64,000 nt of DNA. Source: Geodermatophilus sabuli (GTDB lineage Bacteria; Actinomycetota; Actinomycetes; Mycobacteriales; Geodermatophilaceae). The notes under the pieces were generated by a model. That model searched no databases. It had not been told where the DNA came from and saw only the letters and a list, made by a program, of their open reading frames with translations. The position numbers and the translations under genes were made by a program. Every line of letters begins with the position of its first letter. The first letter of the stretch is position 1. Below are positions 24,662 to 32,142 of this stretch, piece by piece. The stretch is from NCBI RefSeq assembly GCF_900215145.1, contig NZ_OBDO01000001.1:496001-560000 (forward strand), given 5' to 3'.

Positions 24662-26239
24662 GTGAGTCGTACGACCACGTCCGCCCGCAGGCCGGCCCGA
24701 CCCCTGCGGTGGTGGACCGGCCTGCTGTCAGTGTTGGTGCTGCTGCTGAGCGCGTGCGGCGGCGGGTCGTCGGCCGGCGCCGGCACCGCCCAGGGGGAGA
24801 TCGACCCGGAGGGCACGTTCCGCTACGTGTTCGTGCAGAACCCCTCGACGTTCGACCCGCACCGCTCGGGCAACGCCTGGGACATGATCTTCTTCCGGCT
24901 GGTCTACGACCAGCTGATCATGCTGGACGAGAACGACGAGCTGGCGCCGCAGCTGGCCACCTCGTGGGAGTTCGTCGACGGCGACACCGCGCTGGTGCTG
25001 GAGCTGCGCGACGACGTCACCTTCATCGACGGGACGCCGTTCAACGCCGAGGCGGTCAAGGCCAACCTGGAGCGGGCCAAGACGCTGGAGACCAGCGCGC
25101 TGAAGGGGCAGCTGGCCCGGGTGGAGTCCATCGACGTCGTCGACGAGTTCACCGTGCGGCTGAACCTGAACGGGCCCGGCGGTGACCTGCCCAACCTGTT
25201 CACCGACCGGCTCGGCAGCATGATCAGCCCGGCGGCGTTCGACAACCCGGACCTGGACCAGAACCCGGTCGGCTCCGGCATGGCCACGCTGGTGGAGTAC
25301 GTGCCGGGTCAGGTGTCGCGGTACGACCGCAACGAGGAGTACTGGGACCCGGAGGCGGCCAAGGCGGCGCACTACGAGATCCTGGTGCAGACCTCGGCGA
25401 CCACCCGGTTCAACATGCTGCAGACCGGCCAGGCCGAGCTGACCTACCTCGACCCCTCGCAGGCCGAGCAGGCCGCGACCGCGGGGCTGAACTCCGCGCC
25501 CTCGAAGAGCCTGTCGATCATGTCGATCAACATGAACGTCGGGAAGCCGCCGTTCGACGACATCCGGGTGCGCCAGGCGCTGGAGCACGCGATCGACCGG
25601 CAGGCGATCGTCGACGGCGTGTTCTTCGGCCTGGGTGAGCCGGTGGCGCAGTACATGCCGCCGGAGCACTGGGCGTACAACCCCGACGTCACCCCCGAGG
25701 GCGACCACGGCTACGACCCGGAGCGGGCCCGGGAGCTGCTGGCCGAGGCCGGCTACCCCGACGGCGTCGAGTTCGAGTGGCTGGTGCCGAGCCTGGACGA
25801 CCACCGCGCGGTGGCCGAGGCACTGGTCCCGATGCTCGCCGAGGCCGGGATGACCGCCAACACGCGGGTCATCGAGTCACCCACGACCCCGGTCACCTTC
25901 TACGGCCGCCAGGAGGGCAACGTCTACAACGGCATGGGCGCGCCGTTCGCCGACCCGACGGTGCAGTACCAGAACTACCTGCCCGGGGCCTTCCGCAACC
26001 CGTGGAACGTCTCCAGCCCGGAGTTCGAGCAGGCCTGGCTGGACGCGCTGCGCGGCACGACGCAGGAGGAGCGCGCCCCGGCCATCCACCGGATGGTCGA
26101 GGAGGAGAAGCGGACCATGATCTCCTTCCCGCTGCACGCGCACTTCCCGCCCAGCGCCTGGACCGACCGCGCCGTGTTCCCCGAGGGCTACCAGCCGGCC
26201 TACGCGCCCACCTTCCGCGGCGTCGGCGTCACCGCCTGA
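24662..26239 (+). CDS. ABC transporter solute-binding lipoprotein 2 (SBP family 5)
   Basis: 525 residues from GTG 24662, with GGAGG at 24651-24655. Signal peptide and lipobox LLSAC as in copy 1. The mature protein aligns with copy 1 over its full length with scattered changes, for example VFSSTAG-type versus LFTDRLG near residue 185, and YSRQEGNAFPG versus YGRQEGNVYNG near residue 425. Differences cluster in the loops that line the cleft in this family, so ligand preference may have shifted (inference). It shares the single permease/ATPase set with copy 1. Preceded by the SDR remnant and followed by a strong terminator. Confidence 0.92.
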   Translation: MSRTTTSARRPARPLRWWTGLLSVLVLLLSACGGGSSAGAGTAQGEIDPEGTFRYVFVQNPSTFDPHRSGNAWDMIFFRLVYDQLIMLDENDELAPQLATSWEFVDGDTALVLELRDDVTFIDGTPFNAEAVKANLERAKTLETSALKGQLARVESIDVVDEFTVRLNLNGPGGDLPNLFTDRLGSMISPAAFDNPDLDQNPVGSGMATLVEYVPGQVSRYDRNEEYWDPEAAKAAHYEILVQTSATTRFNMLQTGQAELTYLDPSQAEQAATAGLNSAPSKSLSIMSINMNVGKPPFDDIRVRQALEHAIDRQAIVDGVFFGLGEPVAQYMPPEHWAYNPDVTPEGDHGYDPERARELLAEAGYPDGVEFEWLVPSLDDHRAVAEALVPMLAEAGMTANTRVIESPTTPVTFYGRQEGNVYNGMGAPFADPTVQYQNYLPGAFRNPWNVSSPEFEQAWLDALRGTTQEERAPAIHRMVEEEKRTMISFPLHAHFPPSAWTDRAVFPEGYQPAYAPTFRGVGVTA

Positions 26240-26242
26240 CCT

Positions 26243-26283
26243 CCGGGCGCGGGCGGCGGGGAACGCGACCCGCCCGCGCCCGG
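26243..26283 (+). terminator. 14-bp perfect hairpin after solute-binding protein 2
   Basis: CCGGGCGCGGGCGG (26243-26256) pairs exactly with 26270-26283 across a 13-base loop, four bases past the stop codon. Confidence 0.7.
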
Positions 26284-26380
26284 TGCACGACCGCTGGACC
26301 CGAGGGGCCCGGCCGCACCTCCGCCCCATCCCAGCCCGGTGGCGCACCGCTGCGCCGCCGTACCGAGAGGAAGCCAGCGC

Positions 26381-27172
26381 ATGCGTCTCGACGGCAAGGT
26401 CGCGGTCATCACCGGCGGCGGTTCCGGCATCGGCGCCGCCACGGCGGAGGCGTTCACCCGCGAGGGCGCCCGCGTGGTGATCGCCGACATCGACGGCGCC
26501 GCGGGGGAGTCCGTGGCCAAGGAGCTGCGGGCGGCCGGGGCCACGATCGACTTCCTCGAGGCCGACGCCTCCCGGCAGGCCGACCTCGAGCGGGTCATCG
26601 GGTTCGCGACCAGCACCCACGGCCGGCTCGACGTCCTCCACAACAACCACGTCTCCTTCGAGGCGGGGCGGATCGGCGACCTCACCTGGGACGGGCTCCG
26701 CCGCTCACTGGACGTCGGGCTGGTCTCGTACTGGTACGCGATCAAGCTGGCCCTGGAGCCGATGCTGGCCCAGGGGCGCGGCTCGATCGTGAACACCGCC
26801 TCGGTCTCCGGCCTGGCCGGTGACTTCGGGCTGGGTGCCTACAACATGCTCAAGGCCGGCGTCGTCAACCTCTCGCGGGTCACCGGCATCGAGTACGCCC
26901 GCAAGGGCGTGCGGTGCAATGCCGTCTGCCCCGGCCCCATCGGCACCCCGCCGATCGACCGGCTGCACGACGCCGCCCCGGCGACGTGGGAGGCCATCCG
27001 CGAGGCGATCCCGATGGGCCGCTACGGGCGCGCCGAGGAGATCGCCAACGCGGTCCTCTTCCTCGCCTCCGACGAGTCCAGCTTCGTCACCGGCACCCAC
27101 CTGGTCGCCGACGGCGGGCTGTGGGCGCACTCCGGGATGCCGCCGATCGGCGGCCTGGGCCCGGACTTCTGA
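26381..27172 (+). CDS. short-chain dehydrogenase/reductase (SDR)
   Basis: 263 residues from ATG 26381 (RLDGKVAVITGGGSGIG), with GAGAGGAAG eight bases upstream; an earlier start in the same frame lacks a ribosome site. Catalytic Ser in NTASVSG and Tyr-x3-Lys in YNMLKAG are present. The NNHVSFEAG segment replaces the usual NNAG motif, which is unusual but keeps the Asn. VIADID after strand 2 favours NAD. It starts a plus-strand operon with a mini-ORF, hydrolase, another SDR, EthD protein and LLM2, consistent with alcohol/ketone conversion. Confidence 0.88.
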   Translation: MRLDGKVAVITGGGSGIGAATAEAFTREGARVVIADIDGAAGESVAKELRAAGATIDFLEADASRQADLERVIGFATSTHGRLDVLHNNHVSFEAGRIGDLTWDGLRRSLDVGLVSYWYAIKLALEPMLAQGRGSIVNTASVSGLAGDFGLGAYNMLKAGVVNLSRVTGIEYARKGVRCNAVCPGPIGTPPIDRLHDAAPATWEAIREAIPMGRYGRAEEIANAVLFLASDESSFVTGTHLVADGGLWAHSGMPPIGGLGPDF

Positions 27173-27203
27173 ACACAGGACATCCAGGGAGGCAGTCGCT
27201 GCC

Positions 27204-27350
27204 ATGACCACCGAGCCGTGCGGCGTCCGGGTGACGCCGCACCTGCGAGATCCGTCGGCCGACCACTGGACCCCCGTGGTCAGTCAGCACCGGGTCGCGG
27301 CCAACGCGCCCCGGATCCCCGTTCCGACCCGTCAGGAGAGCACGCGATGA
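27204..27350 (+). pseudogene. 48-codon remnant of an LLM monooxygenase C-terminus
   Basis: ATG 27204 follows an AGGGAGG-type ribosome site, and the TGA overlaps the hydrolase ATG (ATGA at 27347). Residues 8-35 match the extreme C-termini of LLM1 and LLM2: TPHLRD, then DHWTPVVSQHRVAAN, against PQLRD and DHWTPQVSQQRVAAA in LLM1. No barrel part remains. It is best read as the 3' scrap of a third LLM copy that lost about 370 codons. Because start, frame and coupling to the next gene are intact, it may still be translated and serve as a coupling leader for the hydrolase (inference). Confidence 0.7.
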
Positions 27351-28120
27351 CCACGCTGGAGATCCCGAACATCGGGACGTTCGACGTCGAGCTGTGGGAG
27401 GAGGGCAGCGGGGCACCGCTGCTGTACCTGCACGGCTACGAGCGCCACCCCGGCGCCGCCGGCTTCCTCAAGCGGCTGGCGGAGAGCCGCCGCGTGCTCG
27501 CCCCGGAGCTGCCGGGCTACGGGCGGTCCACCGGCTTCCAGAACTTCACCGACGTCATCGACGTCGCCCTCTACCACCGCGAGCTGGTGGAGTCCCTGGG
27601 GGTCGGGCAGGTCGACGTCGTCGGCCACTCCCTCGGCGGGATGTTCGCCGCCGAGCTGGCGGCCATCGCCCCCCAGCTGGTCCGCCGGCTCGTGCTGGTC
27701 AACGCCTTCGGCGTCTGGCTGGACGACGAGCCGGCGCTGGACCCCTTCGGCGCGGCGGCCGAGGTCAAGGCGGCCAAGTGGCACGGCGAGGCGCCCAAGC
27801 AGGAGCCGACGAACTTCGTGCCCGACCCGGACGACCCCCACGGGGCCATCCTGTTCAGCGCGCAGAACCTCGGCACGGCCACCAAGTTCATGTGGCCGAT
27901 CGCCGACCGCGGCCTGCGGCGGCGGCTGCCGCTGATCGACGCCCCGACGCTCGTCGTCCACGGCACCTCCGACGGGCTGCTCCCGGTGTCCTACGCCGAC
28001 GAGTTCGTCCGGCTGGTCCCGAACGCCGAGCTGGCCCTCATCGACGCCGCGGGCCACTACCCGATGGTCGAGCAGGAGGACGAGTTCGTGTCGGTGGTCG
28101 GCAAGTTCCTGGACGCCTGA
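27347..28120 (+). CDS. alpha/beta hydrolase
   Basis: 257 residues from ATG 27347, which overlaps the stop of the preceding mini-ORF. Nucleophile Ser95 in VVGHSLGG, acid Asp in HGTSDGLLPV, and base His in DAAGHYPM give a full triad; the oxyanion motif is LHGYERHPG. It resembles enol-lactone/ester hydrolases of catabolic gene sets. It sits between two SDRs and upstream of EthD and LLM2, where a lactone or ester made by Baeyer-Villiger oxidation would need hydrolysis (inference). Cytoplasmic. Confidence 0.87.
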   Translation: MTTLEIPNIGTFDVELWEEGSGAPLLYLHGYERHPGAAGFLKRLAESRRVLAPELPGYGRSTGFQNFTDVIDVALYHRELVESLGVGQVDVVGHSLGGMFAAELAAIAPQLVRRLVLVNAFGVWLDDEPALDPFGAAAEVKAAKWHGEAPKQEPTNFVPDPDDPHGAILFSAQNLGTATKFMWPIADRGLRRRLPLIDAPTLVVHGTSDGLLPVSYADEFVRLVPNAELALIDAAGHYPMVEQEDEFVSVVGKFLDA

Positions 28121-28145
28121 CCGGATCGACGGAGGAGGAGACGAC

Positions 28146-28916
28146 ATGGGCAGGGTCGAGGGCAAGGTCGCGCTGGTCACCGGTGGCGCGGCGGGTATCG
28201 GCCGGGAGACGGCGGTCACCCTGGCACGAGAGGGCGCGAGGGTGGTCATCGCGGACCTGAACCTGGACGGCGCCAAGGAGACCGCCGCGATGATCGGGGA
28301 CGCCGCGACCCCGGTGTACTTCAACGCGACGGAGCAGCAGTCGATCCAGGAGCTGGTCGAGGCGGTCCTGGCCGAGCACGGCCGGGTGGACGTCATCCAC
28401 AACAACGCCGCGCTGGTCGGGCCCGACGCCTGGTTCACCGACTCCACGGTGGTCGACACGTCGATCGAGATGTGGGACCGCGCGTTCGCGACCAACGTGC
28501 GCAGCATCTTCCTGATGTGCAAGTACGCGCTGCCGCACATGGTCGAGAACGGCGGCGGGTCGATCATCAACATGGCCTCCGTCGGCGGCCTGCGGGGCAG
28601 CACGGCGCTGACCGCCTACGGGACGACGAAGGCCGCCGTCATCGGGCTGACCCGGTACATCGCCGCCCAGCACGGCAAGCAGGGGGTGCGCTGCAACGCG
28701 ATCGCCCCCGGGGTCATCCAGACCCAGCAGCTGCTCGACGCCGTGCCCGACCTGCCGACCGCGGCCCTGGCCACGGTCGCCTCACCGCGGGTGGGGCTGC
28801 CCAGCGACATCGCAAACATGGTGCTGTTCCTCGCCTCGGACGAGTCGGCCTTCGTCAACGGCGAGACCTACCGCGTCGACGGCGGCGCGATGGAGGCCGG
28901 CTCCAGCGGCCGCTGA
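28146..28916 (+). CDS. short-chain dehydrogenase/reductase (SDR)
   Basis: 256 residues with TGGAAGIG, NNAA, catalytic Ser in NMASVGG and Tyr-x3-Lys in YGTTKAA. The C-terminus has the NGETYRVDGG motif of classical SDRs. An Asp after strand 2 (IADLN) favours NAD. The start has CGGAGGAGGAG upstream, 25 bases after the hydrolase. Third complete SDR of the island; the three differ enough to act on different alcohols or steps. Confidence 0.9.
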   Translation: MGRVEGKVALVTGGAAGIGRETAVTLAREGARVVIADLNLDGAKETAAMIGDAATPVYFNATEQQSIQELVEAVLAEHGRVDVIHNNAALVGPDAWFTDSTVVDTSIEMWDRAFATNVRSIFLMCKYALPHMVENGGGSIINMASVGGLRGSTALTAYGTTKAAVIGLTRYIAAQHGKQGVRCNAIAPGVIQTQQLLDAVPDLPTAALATVASPRVGLPSDIANMVLFLASDESAFVNGETYRVDGGAMEAGSSGR

Positions 28917-28930
28917 GCTGCCGCCGCCTC

Positions 28931-28953
28931 CGGCCCGGCGACCGGCCGGGCCG
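28931..28953 (+). terminator. 8-bp hairpin between the SDR and EthD genes
   Basis: CGGCCCGG (28931-28938) pairs with CCGGGCCG (28946-28953) over seven bases. It is short, and read-through to the EthD gene is likely. Confidence 0.3.
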
Positions 28954-28997
28954 ACCCCTTCCCGTTCCACCCACACCACCTGCCCTGGAGGGCTCCC

Positions 28998-29303
28998 GTG
29001 ATCAAGCTGACCGTCCTGTACGACCGCCCCTCCGACGTCGAGGCGTTCGAGGCCTACTACATGGCCAACCACGTTCCGCTGGCCCGCAAGGTGCCGGGCC
29101 TCAACGACATCGAGGTCACGCTGTTCCAGCCGGGTCCCGACGGCTCGCTGCCGAAGTACCACCTCATGGCCGAGCTGACGTTCGACGACCCGGCGACCAT
29201 GCAGGCCGGTCTGGCCTCGGAGGAGGGCAAGGCGCTCGGCGCCGACGTCGCCAACTTCCCCGGCACGACCTCGGCCACCCACCTCGTCGGCATCGTCGCC
29301 TGA
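28998..29303 (+). CDS. EthD-family protein (dimeric alpha/beta barrel)
   Basis: 101 residues from GTG 28998, with CTGGAGGGC upstream. The YDRPSDVEAFEAYYMANHVPLARKVPG start and the central LMAELTFDD strand are typical of EthD. The His in NHVPLA is the conserved one. EthD proteins are small ferredoxin-like-fold dimers found in ether, aromatic and polyketide pathways. Some relatives are lactone isomerases or decarboxylases; EthD itself is needed for fuel-ether oxidation with unknown chemistry. It sits 25 bases before LLM2, so a helper or product-handling role for the monooxygenase is likely (inference). Confidence 0.82.
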   Translation: MIKLTVLYDRPSDVEAFEAYYMANHVPLARKVPGLNDIEVTLFQPGPDGSLPKYHLMAELTFDDPATMQAGLASEEGKALGADVANFPGTTSATHLVGIVA

Positions 29304-29312
29304 CCCGGCCGG

Positions 29313-29327
29313 GAAGAGGACCTCTTC
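29313..29327 (+). promoter_or_regulatory. palindrome covering the ribosome site of LLM2
   Basis: GAAGAGG (29313-29319) and CCTCTTC (29321-29327) are perfect inverted repeats around one base, ending just before ATG 29329. The left arm is the Shine-Dalgarno sequence. In RNA, five pairs could form around a GGACC loop and hide it. It could instead be an operator. Confidence 0.35.
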
Positions 29328-29328
29328 G

Positions 29329-30570
29329 ATGAAGTTCCACTGGTTCGCCCAGCAGTACTACACCAAGCTGCCCCCGGACTACGGCGACGTGAACCGCAGC
29401 TCGTGGGTGACGGCGCCCATCAACGTCACCGACCCCGCCCAGGTGGGCGAGGACTACCACATGTACATCCGGCTGATGCAGCAGGCCGACGGGCTGGGCT
29501 GGGACTCGTTGCTGCTCAACGAGCACCACCAGACGTCGCTGGCGATGACGCCGTCGCCGAACCTGATCGCCAGCATCCTCGCGGCGACGACGGAGAACGC
29601 GGCGATCGCGCTGTGCGGCAACTCCCTGGCGCTGTACAAGCCGCCGATCCGGGTGGCCGAGGAGATCGCGATGCTGGACTGCCTCTCCGGCGGCCGCATC
29701 ATCGCCGGCATCGTGTTCGGGACCCCCATGGACACCGCGTTCTCCTACGGGGTCCCGCCGATCGAGCTGCGCGAGCGCTTCCACGAGGCCCGGGACCTGA
29801 TCACCCGCGCCTGGAAGGCCGAGGAGCCCTTCGCCTTCAACGGCAAGTACACGCAGCTGCGCTACGTCAACCCGTGGCCGCGGCCCATCCAGGAGGAGCT
29901 CCCGGTCTGGATCCCCGGCAGCGGGAGCCCGGAGACCTGGGACGTCGTCAACGCGCTGGACTACTGCTACGGCTATCTCTCCTTCTCGGGGAAGCAGAGC
30001 GCCGAGCCCATCGTGAAGGGGTTCTGGGACTACACCGAGAGCCAGGGCGGCAACATGAACCCCAACCGCATGGCCTTCACCCAGGTGATCTGCTGCGCCG
30101 ACACCGACGAGGAGGCCGAGCGGCAGTACGCCGATGCGGTCAAGTACTTCTACCGGCAGAACCCCACGGCCATCGAGTTCGCGACCCCGCCGGGGTACAA
30201 CACCCCCGCGTCGATCCGGAGCACCCTCGACCGGGCCAAGGTGATCAGCAACGAGGAGCGGCTCAAGGCCGCCCGCGGCGAGCTCAGCTTCTGGGAGTAC
30301 GACGAGCTGGGCTACATCATCGCCGGCACCCCGGAGCGGGTGGCGCAGCGCGTGCGGGAGCTGGCGACCGACCTGCGGATCGGCCAGCTGATCACCTGCA
30401 TGCACGTCGGCAACCTCCCCGAGGAGGTCGCGGCGGAGAACAACCGGCTGTTCGGCACCGAGGTCATGCCCCAGCTGCGTGACCTGTGGTCGGACCAGGA
30501 GGACCGCTGGACGCCGAAGGTCTCCCAGGAGCGGGTGGCCGCGAAGTTCGGCAGCGGGCTGCCCCGGTAG
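29329..30570 (+). CDS. luciferase-like flavin-dependent monooxygenase (LLM2)
   Basis: 413 residues, co-linear with LLM1 (6147-7397): same MKFHWFA start, NEHHQTSLAMTPSPN, IPGSGSPETW and FWEYDE segments, and the same tail. The N-terminal 30 residues differ most. It uses reduced flavin and O2; the only FMN reductase seen is in the LLM1 operon and may serve both. It lies at the end of the SDR-hydrolase-SDR-EthD operon, with a strong terminator behind it. A type II Baeyer-Villiger role fits its neighbours, but other LLM reactions (hydroxylation, desulfurisation) cannot be excluded. Confidence 0.87.
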   Translation: MKFHWFAQQYYTKLPPDYGDVNRSSWVTAPINVTDPAQVGEDYHMYIRLMQQADGLGWDSLLLNEHHQTSLAMTPSPNLIASILAATTENAAIALCGNSLALYKPPIRVAEEIAMLDCLSGGRIIAGIVFGTPMDTAFSYGVPPIELRERFHEARDLITRAWKAEEPFAFNGKYTQLRYVNPWPRPIQEELPVWIPGSGSPETWDVVNALDYCYGYLSFSGKQSAEPIVKGFWDYTESQGGNMNPNRMAFTQVICCADTDEEAERQYADAVKYFYRQNPTAIEFATPPGYNTPASIRSTLDRAKVISNEERLKAARGELSFWEYDELGYIIAGTPERVAQRVRELATDLRIGQLITCMHVGNLPEEVAAENNRLFGTEVMPQLRDLWSDQEDRWTPKVSQERVAAKFGSGLPR

Positions 30571-30581
30571 TCCCGCGTCCG

Positions 30582-30610
30582 GGGCCGGACGGCGCCGCGC
30601 CGTCCGGCCC
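30582..30610 (+). terminator. 12-bp perfect hairpin after LLM2
   Basis: GGGCCGGACGGC (30582-30593) pairs exactly with 30599-30610 over a five-base loop, 12 bases past the stop. The remaining spacer to 30854 has no gene; it presumably carries the thiolase promoter, though none stands out. Confidence 0.7.
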
Positions 30611-30854
30611 ACTGGGGCCGGCTCCGGGCGTCCCGCGGCGGGTCGTTCGGCCCGAGGACGCCGCGCGCGTGGTGTCCTTCCGGGTGAGCGACACCACGGC
30701 TCGGTGTCCGGCAAGGCGGTCCGCGCCGCCGGCCGCCGGCGCCACCGGGCACCCCGTGTCCGGCCGGCACGGGGCGGCCGGACCCGGTACGGACCGGGTC
30801 GGGGCGGTCCCGTGGACGCCGCGTGTACCCGCAGTGAGGAAGAGAGAAGAGAGC

Positions 30855-32039
30855 ATGTCGCAGAACAGTCGGATCGTCGTGCTGGGCGGCGCCCGGACCC
30901 CGGTGGGCAGCTTCGGCGGCGCCCTGAAGGACGTGCCGGCGCACGAGCTCGGCGCCACGGCCGCCCGGGCCGCGCTGGAGCGCACCTCGGTCGCGCCGGA
31001 GGACGTCGACGAGGTCGTCATGGGCTGCATCGGCCAGGTCGGCCCGGATGCCTACAACGCCCGGCGGGTGGCCCTGGCCGCGGGGCTGCCCGCCCGGACC
31101 CCGGCGCACACGGTCAACCGGCTGTGCGGCTCCGGGCTGCAGGCGGTGTGGTCGGCGGCGATGCAGATCCGCTGGGGGGCGGCCCGGGTCGCGCTCGCCG
31201 GTGGCGACGAGTCGATGTCGCGGATGCCGTTCTACGACTTCGGGGCGCGCAACGGCTACCGGCTGGGCGACCGCACGCTGGTCGACGGCACGGTCATGAT
31301 GCTCACCGACCCCTTCCACGACATCCACATGGGCGTGACCGCCGAGCGGGTCGCCGAGAAGTACGACATCAGCCGCGAGGCGCAGGACGAGTTCGCGCTG
31401 GAGTCCCAGCGCCGCGCCGCCACGCCCGAGGCGAAGGCGGTCTTCGACGAGGAGATCACGCCGGTGTCCACCGGTGGGCGCCGGCCGACCACGGTCGCCG
31501 TTGACGAGCACCCCAAGCCCGGCACCACGGCGGAGGCGCTGGCCGCGCTCCGGCCTGCGTTCGCCGCCGGCGGCACGGTCACGGCGGGCAACGCCTCGGG
31601 GATCAACGACGGCGGGGCCGCGCTGGTGCTCACCACCGAGGAGGCCGCCCGCGACCGCGGCGCCACCGGGCTGGTCGCGCTGGAGGCGGTGACCACCGCG
31701 GCGCTGGAGCCCGAACTCATGGGCTACGCCCCGGTGCTGGCGCTGCGGGCGCTGTTCGAGCAGACCGGGACCACGCCGGCCGACATCGGCACCGTCGAGC
31801 TGAACGAGGCCTTCGCCGCGCAGGCCGTGGCCTGCGTCCGCGACGCCGGCCTGGACCCGGAGCGCACCAACCCCTACGGCGGGGCGATCGCGCTGGGGCA
31901 CCCCGTCGGCGCGACCGGCGCGATCCTGACCCTGCGCGTGGTGCAGGACCTGATCCGGCGCGACCTGGAGCTCGGCGTCGTGTCGATGTGCATCGGCGGC
32001 GGCCAGGCACTGGCCGCCCTCTTCCGCCGCATCGACTGA
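30855..32039 (+). CDS. thiolase (acetyl-CoA acyltransferase)
   Basis: 394 residues from ATG 30855, with GAGGAAGAG upstream; the open frame further upstream is unsupported. The nucleophilic Cys is in NRLCGSGLQAV, the His in ALGHPVGATGA and the second Cys in SMCIGGGQA. The family length is normal. It cleaves 3-oxoacyl-CoA with CoA, the last step of beta-oxidation, or runs the reverse condensation. A terminator follows before the acyl-CoA dehydrogenase gene, so it may have its own promoter, but the function belongs with the CoA-dependent end of this pathway. Confidence 0.93.
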   Translation: MSQNSRIVVLGGARTPVGSFGGALKDVPAHELGATAARAALERTSVAPEDVDEVVMGCIGQVGPDAYNARRVALAAGLPARTPAHTVNRLCGSGLQAVWSAAMQIRWGAARVALAGGDESMSRMPFYDFGARNGYRLGDRTLVDGTVMMLTDPFHDIHMGVTAERVAEKYDISREAQDEFALESQRRAATPEAKAVFDEEITPVSTGGRRPTTVAVDEHPKPGTTAEALAALRPAFAAGGTVTAGNASGINDGGAALVLTTEEAARDRGATGLVALEAVTTAALEPELMGYAPVLALRALFEQTGTTPADIGTVELNEAFAAQAVACVRDAGLDPERTNPYGGAIALGHPVGATGAILTLRVVQDLIRRDLELGVVSMCIGGGQALAALFRRID

Positions 32040-32045
32040 CCCCAC

Positions 32046-32083
32046 CCGCCGGCCGCCCCGCAGCGTCCCGGGGCGGCCGGCGG
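32046..32083 (+). terminator. 15-bp perfect hairpin after the thiolase gene
   Basis: Bases 32046-32060 pair exactly with 32069-32083 over an eight-base loop, seven bases past the stop codon. Confidence 0.7.
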
Positions 32084-32142
32084 AGGGATCCGGGCGCCGT
32101 CGCCCCCACCCCGACCGACCCCGACGTGAGGAGAACGACGCG

